In this document: one piece after another, positions 46,262-57,538 of the stretch
How positions within the stretch are numbered: the stretch's first letter is position 1
How the letters are laid out: every line of letters starts with the position of its first letter
Assembly: GCA_015680685.1 (NCBI GenBank)
Contig: MNCI01009318.1
Coordinates: 205,362-269,361, forward strand
From: Gnetum montanum
Taxonomy: Eukaryota > Streptophyta > Gnetopsida > Gnetales > Gnetaceae
Reading direction: 5' to 3'
DNA length: 64,000 nucleotides
Position numbers and translations under genes: made by a program
The notes under the pieces: generated by a model
Databases searched by the model: none
Told to the model about the DNA's origin: nothing
The model's input: only the letters and a program-made list of their open reading frames with translations

Positions 46262-46390
46262 TAGGGACTAAGTGTTTTTACACCAATTGAATATAAGGGA
46301 TATCACTCACATCATTGTGAGCTTTAACGAACCTTCGGGTTAATCAGTTAATTAAGAACATAAATAACAGTAAAATAGCACACCATTAGG

Positions 46391-48978
46391 ATGGCTTCTT
46401 CTCATGAAATCAACTCACCTAAGGACAACACAGGAGACGGTCAGCATCAGACACATAACCCAGACTAGCCATGTCCTAAACAATCCAAGGTCACATATAC
46501 TCATCCTGATGAGTATGTCCCTGACTTTACTTTTATTCTCCATCAAAATGAACAACTGTGATGGAGAGATCTGCAAGGTAACATCGTGTTACCCCCAGAT
46601 AGATCTACTCCTAACATGCTTTTCCATGCCTTGGCACAGATTGGCATGCAAGAACTATTCACGGAATACATTCTAGATGATTATGACATGAGGGATTATC
46701 ATCCCACAAATGCCCAACATATTCGGGATGAAAGGCAGGAGAGTCAACATTCATTATTGAAGGGCAAGATCCCCCATGTCATTAGTGAAATAGGAGACGA
46801 GGAACCCCTTACAATGGGTTTCTTAGAAAATGATGTTCCTCCTCCTCACTCTAGTGAAGAGGTTAAGCATCAGGGCCTTCGATCAACTGTACATGCTACA
46901 GGCTCTGATCCCCATGAGCACCAACTGTTCATGGCAGGAAACACTACTCACATAAGGACGGACACTTAGATCGTCACAACGATCGGGGCTGAAGCAGCCG
47001 AAGAGAAGGTAAGAAACATCGCCATGGTGATGGATCCCCTTCCTCTTCTCCTTCATCTCACCGTTCACACCCTCATTCCACATCTGGGCATAACCATCGT
47101 GAGCATAATGGAGAGAGTAAAAGTAAAAGGGAAGATGAAATACCTCGACAAGAAGGTTGAGAAGAGTTAGGACAAGGGCAAGGACATAGGGAGAGTAGGG
47201 AACCACCACGAAGACATCACAGACGTCATGAAAGAGATGATCATGATGAGCCCCTACTCGCAACCCGAAGTATGCTTAACATAACAAAGGAAGTTAGGAT
47301 TCCCACAAGGCATTTAAAGGACAGTCAGATCAAGTGATTAGACATGAACAATATCCCACGATTCGAAGGGGGATACAATGCTGATCCACAAAATCATTTG
47401 CAGGCATTCCATGACGCCTGTGCCTTGCAGAATATTGATAGCGAGTGGCAAAAGCTTAAGTTATTCCCAAGGATACTTATCAAAGAAGCAGAGAGCTAGT
47501 ACCGGTCCTTAGAACCGGAAACCATCAGGAGGTGGAGTACGATGCTTGAATTGTTCAACAACAAATATCAAACGTACTCCAGAGTGTCCAACTTGCATAG
47601 GCAGATCCAAGGCTAGAAACAAGGTGCTTATGAACCCTTGGATGCTGCCATGGCCCGTTACTATACACTACTGCATTGTTGCCCGGGCCATGGGTACGCT
47701 AAGCGGGATCAACTTCACCACATCGTGGATGGGCTAAGAAATGAAACGAGAAGAACTCTTGGGACTTACGCCCAAGGGAGACTCTACCAACTAAGAGCCC
47801 ATGAGGTTGAAAGCTTGTTGGAACAAGTAGTGTAAGAAGAAGGTGAGCTAAAGAAGAGAGAAAGTACGGAAGAATACAACCGCAATCCCTCCCTTCGCAA
47901 GAAGGAAGTGAAATTCTATGATGAGGAGGATGAGTCACCACTCGAAAAGTTGGTGAACCGGAAAACCTTGCCGATCCAAAAGTTAACAACAGAAATAGTG
48001 GCTAAGGTAGATGATGTATGAAGTTCCTTAGACTCTAAAATAGAAACAGTCTTGAAAATTGTAGAAGAGTCTAAGGTTGAGCAAGGTAGTGACAAAGGCA
48101 AAACCAAGCGGAGAAACTTAAACCCTACACATAACAAGGGTAAGGGAAAAATTCCTATCTCCGATGAGGCTGTAAATTCTTATTCAGACAATGATAGTGG
48201 ATGTGAGGTCTGCTACTATGACCATCCTAAGGGATGTTGCCCAGTTATCTCACATCTGCAGGAGTCTAGGGTGTATGCATTAAATCCAAGACTTAATCAA
48301 CGGCAAACACCCCAAAGGTCATCTTACCCACAAGGTAACCCAAGGCAGTTCCACCAACCCTTAACATATTATCCAAGTGGAATGCCTCCACAGCCCATTG
48401 GACAACACCAGCCATGGCAATACCCACAGTCATGGGGGATGCCACCGCCAACACATCAACATCCTTACCGGCAGCCTGATCCTCATAGATATTATGTGCA
48501 ATAGTCGGTTCCTCCAGGTAACTTTATGGGTCACATGAAACCTCCATGTTACTACCAAGTTCAGGAATATTTTAGGACTCCCCCTCCTTTAGGAAACGTC
48601 CCATTCCCACAACACCCTCCAAGTTCATCCACATCTCTCACACCTACAACCACAACACCAACCGTTCCAATGAGGGCTAGAGTAAATCCCACTCGACTGC
48701 GACAACCTAATACTGCGAGGGACTCCAAGCCTTCAATATCAGTTGGCTCTAACAATCGTTCACCAAAAAGACCCTTCCTTAGGACCAAAAATTCAACCAA
48801 ACCTTCGCTATCACAAGCAATTGATCATCCTAACACTCCCATACCCAACACAGTTTCAGGAAACCATCCTGTAGCAAAATCACGTCCAATGCATACAGTT
48901 ATGTTAATGCATGCAGTAACTGATTGGATCAAGGTGGGCCACCTCCCAAAAAATTATCAGATCTGGGAGTTCCCTTAG
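46391..48978 (+). pseudogene. gag: A3 gag
   Basis: From ATG at 46391 (MASSHEINSPKDN). The N-terminal part to 46969 is in one frame with two stops. After a frame change, a basic, serine/arginine-rich stretch leads to the Gag core: MNNIPRFEGGYNADPQNHL, LKLFPRILIKEAES, YEPLDAAMARYYTLL. A cysteine-rich stub, CEVCYYDHPKGCCPV, marks a degenerate zinc knuckle, followed by a proline/glutamine-rich linker. Stops at several places include UAG where W or Q is expected. Confidence 0.85.
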
Positions 48979-50554
48979 TCTATCTCCAAGTCACTGGGAA
49001 TGAACCCCATAAGGCTCTTCTTAACTCAGGTTCCAGGGTCAACTTAATCTCACAAAAACTATATAAAACTTGGAACTTGCCCCCACTCAAGAAGAGCAAC
49101 ATTCGCTTAGAGCTGGTTGACCAATCCATCACTATTCCTTTGGGACAGGTTGAAGACATTGTTACCACTATCGATGGATGGTCATATCCAGCCGATTTCC
49201 TAGTGATCGAAATAAACAATGATAAAGGGGATTTCCCAATTATCATGGGAAGGGAATGGCTAAATACAATCGATGCACGCTTAGGAATTCATAACCTCTC
49301 CCTAGAAATATCCAAGACAAATACGTTTGGGAAAATTGAGAGGAAAAGAGTTCCATGCATTGCATATAGCGACACAGGGTGTCATTGCATGCAGAAATCA
49401 TGGGTAATGCGAAGTTTAACATTTCCTGCATGCAATCGGTGTGCACAGGATATTAATATACAAAAGTGCCTATATGCAGCAGCCACACAACAAGAAAACC
49501 CCCAGTGGCCGATGGCTGATAAAGATAACAGCTCGACTACCTGCATGGAACTAGCTGAGGGAATAACTAGTGCTTACCTTGAAAGCACAGACATATTGGA
49601 GCAAGTCTGTTGCCAACTCCCAGCCCTTAACCCCAAAAATATTAATTGGGGGAAGTTGGAGATTCCTGAGGAGTTTAAACAAGAACCCCTAGAGTTAAAA
49701 CCATTACCCACCAGTCTAGAATACGTGACCCTCAAAAATGGAAAACTGGTAATCATCAATGCAAAGCTCATGCCCACGCAAAAGGAAAGTTTACTAAGGG
49801 TGATAAACAAGTGGTCAGCCACCTTTGCATGGTCATATCCTAAACTAACCGGAATAGATCCTCGAATATGCCAACATAGGATTTATATAGACCCTTCTAT
49901 GAAACCTCGCAAACAACCCCAGAGGCAGTTGAACCCAAAACTAAAACAAATTTTTAAAGAAGAACTAGAGCAACTTCTCAAAGCTGGGTTCATTTACCCT
50001 ATCGCTGACAGTGAATGGGTTAGCCCTCTTGTCATTGTACCGAAAAAGGGAGGTAAATGGAGGGTATGTATAGATTTTAGGCTGTTAAATATGGCAACAT
50101 TTAAAGACCACTTTCCACTGCCATTTGTGGACCAAGTCTTAGACACTATAGCAGGGCATCGCTATTACAGTTTTCTGGATGGATATAGCAAATACAACCA
50201 AATACGCATTGCACCAGAAGACCAAGCCAAAACAACATTCACTAGTACTTGGGGAACGTTCGCATATAAACAAATGCCTTTCGATTTATGTAATGCACTT
50301 GCCATGTTCCAACGCCTAGTTCTAAGTATTTTTCAACAACAAATAGGCAATGGAGTAGAAGTCTTCATGGACGACTTCTCCACCTTTGGGACGAACTTTG
50401 ATCAAGCTCTCAACTAGTTAGAGCAAGTATTGACACGATGTGTTGAAACCAACCTTAAGCTCAACTGGCAGAAGAGCCATTTGATGGTTCAAGAGGGCAT
50501 CGTGCTGGGGCACAAAATCTCACAATTAGGAATCAAGGTTGTAGCAACAAAAAA
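48924..50554 (+). pseudogene. pol: A3 protease and reverse transcriptase (truncated by T2)
   Basis: One open frame from 48924 to 50417. Protease: LLNSGSRVNLISQKLY, where the active-site D of the usual LLDSGA is N, and IIMGREWL. RT: FAWSYPKLTGIDPRICQHRI, WVSPLVIVPKKGGKWRVCID, FLDGYSKYNQIRIA, and catalytic FMDD in VEVFMDDFSTFG. After a stop at 50417 the RT goes on (LNWQKSHLMVQEGIVLGHKI) and is cut at VVATKN by the T2 LTR. The open frame of nearly 500 codons makes A3 the best preserved Athila-like copy here. The overlap with gag is in another frame. Confidence 0.92.
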
Positions 50555-52028
50555 TGTCGGCAGCTGGAAATACCGACTGAGATTCCGTGTATACAGTTTT
50601 AACCACGGATCCGCGCAAGGGCTATGCTGGAAAAAGCGAATCCACAGCGCCCTGAACGATCTTGTCGATCAGATAGGGACTTACGGGTCAGTAAAACAAT
50701 GAAGATTACGGCTCCTTGCATGCTGCAATTTGATTTGAGGGATCGTGAAACGGGAGGAAAATGACGTGGATGGATCGCTACACTGATAACGTCAAACACG
50801 CCGAAGAGACGCTAATCAAGAGAGAAACACGTGATTTTCAAAGATCTATGTTTTGATTTTTGAAAGAATGTATGTTACGTTACAATGGGAGAGACCCCCG
50901 ATAACTTGATGTAAAAATGAGCACAAAACAACAAGGAAACTGTCCAGACAGAAGTCCAATCTACCTTGTAGGCCAAAGCTGGGATGCAAGGATGGTCAAG
51001 CTCTGAGGTCTGCCAATCAATTGTTTCTGACCGGTAGAGTTTGCAAACTGGGCGAGACAATCTCACAATCCGTGTTCTGCTTCTTTGCGTCGAGCAGATT
51101 CTGCACAGGGCAGCGACCGCTAATGGAATGCTCTCTCTTGTTGCTAAGGCTCAAGCGCACTGTGCTCTATTCTTGCTGAAGGATGATGCTGTCGGCAGTT
51201 GTCAAAAGGTTGCTCTTCGTTTCTCTGCTCAAGGTGATAAGTGCTTCCTTGCTCAGAAAATGCTCTTGCCCTTTTGATTTTCTACCGCTCAAAGTGATAA
51301 ATGCTCTGGTGCTCAGAAAAATGCCCCTGCTTCTCTGATTTGCCAACCCCTGTATCTTTGTCAACTGAGGTATTTATAGGCCGCGAAGCTCCGTGGAAAA
51401 GGCGCAACCCTGATGACGTGGGTCCCGGATGTTTCGGGTTCCGTTGACTTGATCATTTTAAGTCAGACTGTGACTACGCACAACACACTCATTTGCGTGT
51501 TGTGCGTGTGAAGAGTAGGTACATGTTGAGCGTGCTTCAATTGCTTTTAGGATGTATTACACTCATTCACGTTGTGTTGCGTGTATGAGCGTAATCCGGT
51601 ATGAAAACAACAGGCCCAAAATTGTCTTACGCTCATTACACAGCCACGCGTAACGAAGCGCAAACAATGTCTAATTTACGCTCACTATGCAACTGCGCGT
51701 ATTGAAGCGTAAACAATGTCTAATTTACACTCATTATGCAACTGCGCGTAATGAAGCGTAAACAACGACTAACTTAATGATAAATACGCAATGATATGCA
51801 CCGCCGCGTAACGAGCGTAAAGACAAGCTATTCATGCGCTACAAGAAAAAACTGTCGAACTGTTGTGCTTCTCTAGACTCTGCCTTCGACTGTTTTGGAG
51901 CTTATTACGCTCATTACGCTTCCGTGCATAACAGAACGTAAACTTGTCCTTGAGCAAAGCTGATGCGCGTTCTTGCTTAAATTGCGAATCTTTGCCTGAG
52001 GCCAACTCGTAATTTTCACGGTGTTTCA
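50555..52028 (-). repeat. 3' LTR of T2
   Basis: Plus strand from TGTCGGCAGCTGGAAATACC to GTGTTTCA, 1474 bases, inserted in the A3 RT. Ends match T1 LTR ends. U3 (51480-51930) repeats CGCTCATTACGCA, GCGCGTAATGAAGCGTAAAC and similar, forming inverted GCGTAA/TTACGC pairs. No partner LTR in view. Confidence 0.85.
51371..51378 (-). promoter_or_regulatory. TATA box of T2 LTR
   Basis: TATAAATA on the minus strand, downstream of the GCGTAA/TTACGC cluster in element sense. Confidence 0.65.
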
Positions 52029-52045
52029 ATGGCCCCTCTTTGTTG
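52029..52045 (-). promoter_or_regulatory. Polypurine tract of T2
   Basis: Minus-strand CAACAAAGAGGGGCCAT before the LTR start TGAAACACC; one base from the T1 tract. Confidence 0.8.
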
Positions 52046-53158
52046 ATGGTTGGAGGGCTTACCCGAAAGACATCGACAAAGAATGCGAAATACCAAATTG
52101 GCAAAAGCAAGAACAACGTTCATCCATAGCTACTCAAGTGTTGCCCTGTCAACATAGAAGAGCAAAGCTGGAAGGTATGGGAGATAGAGGGATATAACTG
52201 GAAACAGGTTCAGGGAAGATGCAAAATGAGTTATAACAGGTTCAGGTTCAGGTAGGGGTATGAAATACGCTCGTACGCACAGAAACGTACGTTCGTTTAT
52301 GTCAACAGGAATGCTTTCAGATGAGCATAGCACGTCAATTTGAGATTTCTTTGTTACAGGTTGTAGCAGGAATGCGTGCAAAAGAAGCATGGCGCATCAC
52401 TTCTGCGATGTCTCTGCTAGCGTGGATGCGGAAAATGAATACCTACGTATGTAGGTTTTGCGTATGGGAACCGGGTGGTGGGGATGAAGGAAACAAGAGC
52501 TAAGGGTAGGATTGTGAGAGGTATAGGTGTGCAGAGCTAAGTGGTTGGGCAAACCTGAGCAACCATTTCAACACGCTGTTGTACTTCACCACTCAGATGG
52601 GCGCATCTTTGGACGACATTCTCCAAGGTAAGTAACTTGCAACCACAAGAGAAAACAGAGGACACCATTGCTCATGAACAAGAGGCGAGGTTGTCAAAGC
52701 AAACACAGTGCGATGCGAGGTAGAGAGGTTGGGCCACGAAGAAGAAGCTGGGGTATGCGGGCGAAGTCGCCAATCCTGATGATTGGCCCTGCATACCTTC
52801 ACCAAAAGGCATCAGACCCAGTGCACCTAACTGGCTAGACAAGGAACCAGCCAGATGAATTTGCGAAGCCAGCGTCCGATAGCGATGATCGGCAGAGATT
52901 CCCGAGGTCGTTGTCACCAAGGATTTCGTCGGGGCTTTGGCTGGCAAGACTGAACTCTCAGAGGTGCCACCGCTGCAGTGGACATAGCGACGACATCTCC
53001 GAGGGATCAGTAAGATGCCTTTCAGCTCCTCCGAGGAATCAGTAGGATGCCGGTGGGGTGGCGACACTGGGACTGTTTCAGTATCCCACCCCGTCTGCTG
53101 TGTAGCTGTACAAAAATGATCACACTCGCTTGAACATGGTAGCAATCTGTACATCCCA
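52046..53158 (-). other. 3' noncoding stretch of T2
   Basis: Equivalent to 23428-24459 in T1. A long minus-strand ORF crosses it and the array (52672-53619), but it has no counterpart in T1 and I do not call it. Confidence 0.5.
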
Positions 53159-53608
53159 TTTTTAAGTCCCGGTAGACTGCCGTTACTGGTTTTAGGTCTC
53201 AGTAGACCATGGTCCCAGTTTAAAGTTCGGGCAGACCGAGAAGTGCTAGTTTTACGTCGTAGCGGACGGGGGGGGGTCTGATTTATGGTCTCAGCAGATC
53301 GTGCTGTGGATGTCAGTTTCGCGTCATGACCCAGGGACAGATCTGTGCTGGTTTCACGTCTCAGTAGACGGCTACTTACCTGTGCCAGTTTAGCGTCGTG
53401 GCGGACGCGTGCAAAAGATGCCAGTTTTTCGTCTTGGCAGACCTGTACAACATTGCTAGTTTTACGTCGTAGCGGACAGTTACCACTTGCCAGTTTAGCG
53501 TCGTGGCGGATGCATGCAAGGCATGCCAGTTTTACGTTGTGGCAGACGATCAGTGCTAGTTTTACGTCGTAGCGAACGTCTGGTGCCAGTTTTACGTCGT
53601 AGCGGATG
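53159..53608 (-). repeat. Array of about 14 units after T2 integrase
   Basis: Plus-strand units such as CTAGTTTTACGTCGTAGCGG, CAGTTTAGCGTCGTGGCGGA and CAGTTTTTCGTCTTGGCAGA, with 10-15 base spacers. CGTC...GACG in many units is an inverted pair. Translated on the minus strand they give (Y/H)D.KLA repeats. Confidence 0.9.
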
Positions 53609-53646
53609 ATGGCGGTCATACATGATTACTCGCGCTGTAGATACCG

Positions 53647-56600
53647 CTAAGCGTAATACCGCTTCAGATATACATGATTTACAGGGTTTGCTAATTCGTT
53701 GCCATTGACGTCTGCTAATTTGAACGCTCCGTTATTGTACACGTCGATCACCAAGAAAGGGCCTTCCCAGTTTGCAGAGAACTTGCCTACAGGTTCACGC
53801 ACAGCCTTGAGAACAAGATCTCCTTTCTTGATCGGGCGCTGTTGAAGGTTGTGGCGATGTTTCTGGCGCTGTTTTTCCTGATATTTTTCAATCATACTAA
53901 GAGCCTGTATCCGCTTCTCTTCCACTGAATCCAGATCTGCGATTCGAGACTCGGTGTGTTGGGCCTCATTTATAACCGTGGAGAGGACCATTCTCAAAGA
54001 AGGGATTTGCAAATCGAGAGGCAGCACTGCTTTAGACCCGTACACCAGGCTATAGGGCGTACTGCCCGTAGCTGTCCTACACGTAGTACGATATGCCCAT
54101 AGCACATAGAGGATCTGTTCGTGCCACCGCCTTTTGTTGCCGTCGAGCATTTTCTTGAGCAAATTGATGATCACTTTGTTTGTTGCTTCAGCTTGACCAT
54201 TCGCTTGCGGGTAATAAGGGGAAGAAAAAGATTGTCTAATGTTTAGGTTATCACAGAAGGATTTGGTTTCTGTGCTACTAAACTATGGCCCATTGTCTGT
54301 CACAATAGTCATTGGGAGACCAAATCTGGTTACTATATTTTCTAAGATAAAACGGCAAATCTGCTGAGAAGTGATCTTCCGCAGGGGAATAGCCTCTACC
54401 CACTTCGTAAAATACTCAGTAGCGGTAATAATGAAGCTATGCCCTGCAGAAGACTTCGGCGTGATGGGATCTATGATGTCTAGTCCCCATCGCTGAAATG
54501 GCCATGTTATCTGTGTTGTATGTAATTCTGTGGGTGACATGTGTATAAGATTTACGTGACGTTGACACGTGTCACAGGTTTTAACCTTCGTCAAGCAATC
54601 TATTTCCATGTGTGGCCAGTAGTATCCTAAGCAACGGATTTTTAGGGCCATAGCCCGTGGTGCTACGTGGCCACCGCACAGTCCCTCGTGAACTTCGCCG
54701 ACTATGTGTTGCACTTGGTCTTTGTCAACGCAGGTAAGCAACACGCCATCAAAGGAGCGTCTACAGAGAGTGCTGTCTCCGATGATGACGTATTGCCTAG
54801 CCCGCTTACGGATTGCTTCTTTCTATGCACGTGTTAATGCAGATGGTAGCTCACCCTGTAAAAGATAAGTTTTGATATTATCGTACCACTCAGGCGTGCT
54901 TTCCTCGAGCAAAGTGGAGATTTGCGCCGCCTGAATGATAGGATCTGCATAGTCTATAATTAATGCAGGGTAGGTGTTAAACAGGTGTGAGGGCACATGT
55001 AAAGCCAGGGTGGCCAGTGTGTCGGCCAACGTGTTGTCAGTGCATGGGACATGTTGGGCGTCAAAGGTCGTAAATCGCCTCAGAAGATCTTTAGCCTGAT
55101 CGCAGTAAGGCTGCAAATGTACAGCCTTGCAGGCGTAGACTCCAGTGATTTGATTTATGACAAGCATCGAATCACCCCTAATTGTCAGGTGTTGAACATC
55201 TACTTCACCGGCAGTTAGTAATCCCCTGAGGAGCCCCTCGTACTCTGCCACATTGTTCGTATAAGGGAAGGTCAAGCGATAAGCGTGTAGACGCACATCC
55301 TCAGGCGATAGCGTGATAACAGTGGCGGCACTGCCACCTCTAGCGGTTGAAGCTCCGTCGAAATACAACGTTGCTTCACGGCCTGTCAAGACAGGGCTTA
55401 AACTATGTACATGTTCGTCAGGGAACTCTGGCTCTATAGTTGCTTGATTGTTAATTGGTGAAGTTATTAACTGGTCAGCTACCGCTTGGCCTTTCGTAGA
55501 TGATTGGCCAATATAGTGCAAATCAAATTCTGCCGTGATAGCCTTCCAGCGAGCAATCCTACTGCTTTCGTACAAATTATGCGTGATAGTCCTAAGGATG
55601 TTATTTTTGCAAATAATGTTAACCTGGCTACGGAAAAGGTAATGTCTACACTTTTTGAGCGTAAAAACTAATGCTAAGCAATTACGCTCGACTTCATTAT
55701 ACCTCGTTTCATACGCATACAGAGCATGGCTTAGGTAGTAGATAGGCACTTCGGACCCATCGTTCCTCCTTTGGCAAAGCAATGCTGCTAACACTACGTC
55801 CGAAGTAGCGAGGTAAATGTAGAATGGTAAGTCCCTTTGTGGTGGGAAAACTGTTGGTAGATGTTGCAATTCCTGTTTCAAATTGTCAAACGCACACTGG
55901 CAATTCTCCGTCCATTCGAAATTGACCCCCTTTTTAAGCAGGTGCTGCATAGGGTGCAACTTATTGGTTAATCTCGAGATGAAACGGCGTATGAACTGTA
56001 AGCGTCCCTATAACCCGCGTAATTGCTTGAGGTCTGTGGGAAGTGTTAACCTGACAATGGCTTTGACCTTATCAGGATCAACTCGTATGCCGGTTTCCGA
56101 TACCACAAACCCCAGCATGCGTCCAGTTTTGACTCCGAATACGCACTTCTTTGGGTTAAGCTGGAGCTCATATTTAGAGCATCTTTTAAGGACTAACTCC
56201 AGATCTCCTGAATGATCATCAGACTTTAAAGACTTCACAGCTATATCGTCTACATAATCATTCAGTCTTTCCAAGAGATAGTCGCTAAAGATGTATGTCA
56301 TGGCCCGTTGATACGTGGCTCCGGCGTTCTTCAGACCAAAAGGCATCATAGTATAGCAAAAAGTGCCCTAGGATGTCATGAACGTCGTGGTCAGTTGGTG
56401 TTCTGGGTTAATGCGAATCTGGTTGTAGCCTAAAAAGCCATCCATGAAGGACAAAAGCGCATGCCCAGCTGTTGTATCCACTAGCTGGTCAATACTTAGC
56501 AGCGGGAAGTTATCCATGATTATGGCCTTGTTCAAATCTCAGAAGTTTATGCATATGCGTATACTCTCGGTCTTCTTCGGCACGACCACAATGTTAGATA

Positions 56601-57124
56601 CCCAGTCTGAGTAATTGACCGCGCGGATGAAACCAACCTGGTATAGCTTGGTGATTTCATCACGCACCGCTAGCGCGATCTCTGGTTTGATTTTGCGTGC
56701 CTTTTGCCTAATCGCTTTAATCTGTGGGTCTAGGATGATGTTATGCTGGATTAACCTAGGATCTAACCCAGGCATATCCTCATATGACCATGCAAAGACA
56801 GTAATGTTGTTTTGCAGGACCCGTTTTATAGCGTTGTGCATTTTTTCGTCTAACAAAGAACTGACTTTGAGCGTTTTAGTTTCACCCTTATGCATAACGA
56901 TAGGGACCTCACTGAGGGGGTCCTCGGTTATGTCTCCAGCCTCTAGGTCTAGCGTGCGCGTTGACTGTTCTGGCCAATCTGGGGACGTCTCCGATGCAGC
57001 TATGGTTACGCTTTCTAAAGGGAGGTTAACATCTACTAGCGTGGAGTCAAACTGTCTAATTAACTTCCCATATGGACCTGTCAAAGTTAAGAGTGCTGAA
57101 ACTGTGGCGTCCATTCTCCGTCTG
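53647..57124 (-). pseudogene. pol: T2 pol: RT, two RNase H domains, integrase
   Basis: A single frame of about 1160 codons with five internal stops and no frameshift, starting after a candidate splice acceptor at 57125. RT: WVSNIVVVPKK, LLSFMDGFLGYNQI, catalytic YVDD in LNDYVDDIAV. First RNase H: LPFYIYLATSD, IYYLSHAL. Second RNase H: YFDGASTARGG, NNVAEYEGLLRGL, RGDSMLVINQ, NTLADTLATLAL. Integrase: GLCGGH, CDTCQRH, GLDIIDP, VTDNGP, ANGQAEATNKV, then KFSANWEGPF and NHVYLKRYYA. The five stops stand where T1 or the family has R, W or Q (INF*DLN, TS*GTF, RGL*GRL, TRA*KEA, NGP*FS), each one transition away. Confidence 0.94.
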
Positions 57125-57137
57125 TCCTGCAAAACTG
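57125..57137 (-). promoter_or_regulatory. Candidate sense-strand 3' splice site before T2 RT
   Basis: Minus strand CACTTGCCAGTTTTGCAG then GACAGACGGAGAATGGAC. Conserved in place with T1 at 28498. A GTAAGT donor-like site lies on the minus strand near 62300, shortly after the gag-pro stop. Confidence 0.5.
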
Positions 57138-57377
57138 GCAAGTGCGTAAATGGTTAGGAGACAAGTGACCTGATGTCGCCGAACGTGGAAGGCTAACTGA
57201 ATTTTGAATATTATAGACAAGCTGTAATCAATGTAACCCGATTACGAGGCGATAAGATGTGGTATTTTAACGTCATTTCGGACAGTGGCGCGTGCGATAT
57301 CGACCGCATTAATATCTTGATTTTCGAGGTCCATTTTAGGAAAGTCCCGCTGAAATCGGATATCAAGGCGGTGATCT
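57138..57377. other. Spacer between T2 pol and the antisense promoter, with one array unit
   Basis: Contains GGTATTTTAACGTCATTTCG at about 57251, one copy of the unit, and otherwise nothing that I can assign. Confidence 0.5.
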
Positions 57378-57387
57378 TCGCATATAA
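57378..57387 (+). promoter_or_regulatory. TATA-like box of the T2 antisense gene
   Basis: GCATATAAGC about 155 bases upstream of the ATG at 57539. Weaker than the T1 box at 28904 but in the same arrangement. Confidence 0.4.
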
Positions 57388-57538
57388 GCAAGTGGTTTTT
57401 CGATGAGAACAGGCTGTTGGCTATCGAGAATTCAAATTCGTAACTGTCGCTGAGAAAAGGAAGAGCAGAGAGTTAGGGAGTGTAATCTCGCGAAGATTTG
57501 CAAGTGTTAAGCTGTGAAAGAATTCTGAAGCCATCGCA

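Larger units (their letters stand above)
45299..50554 (+). mobile_element. Athila-like Ty3/gypsy element A3, interrupted by T2
   Basis: 5' LTR, PBS, gag, pro and RT in order on the plus strand. The RT is cut at 50554 by T2, so the rest of pol and the 3' LTR should lie to the right of T2, outside the window. Confidence 0.9.

Noticed and set aside
52672-53619. Minus-strand 315-residue ORF with YDVKLA repeats
   Set aside because: It is a translation of the noncoding unit array and the 3' spacer of T2. T1 has no matching ORF and the units are not multiples of three apart.
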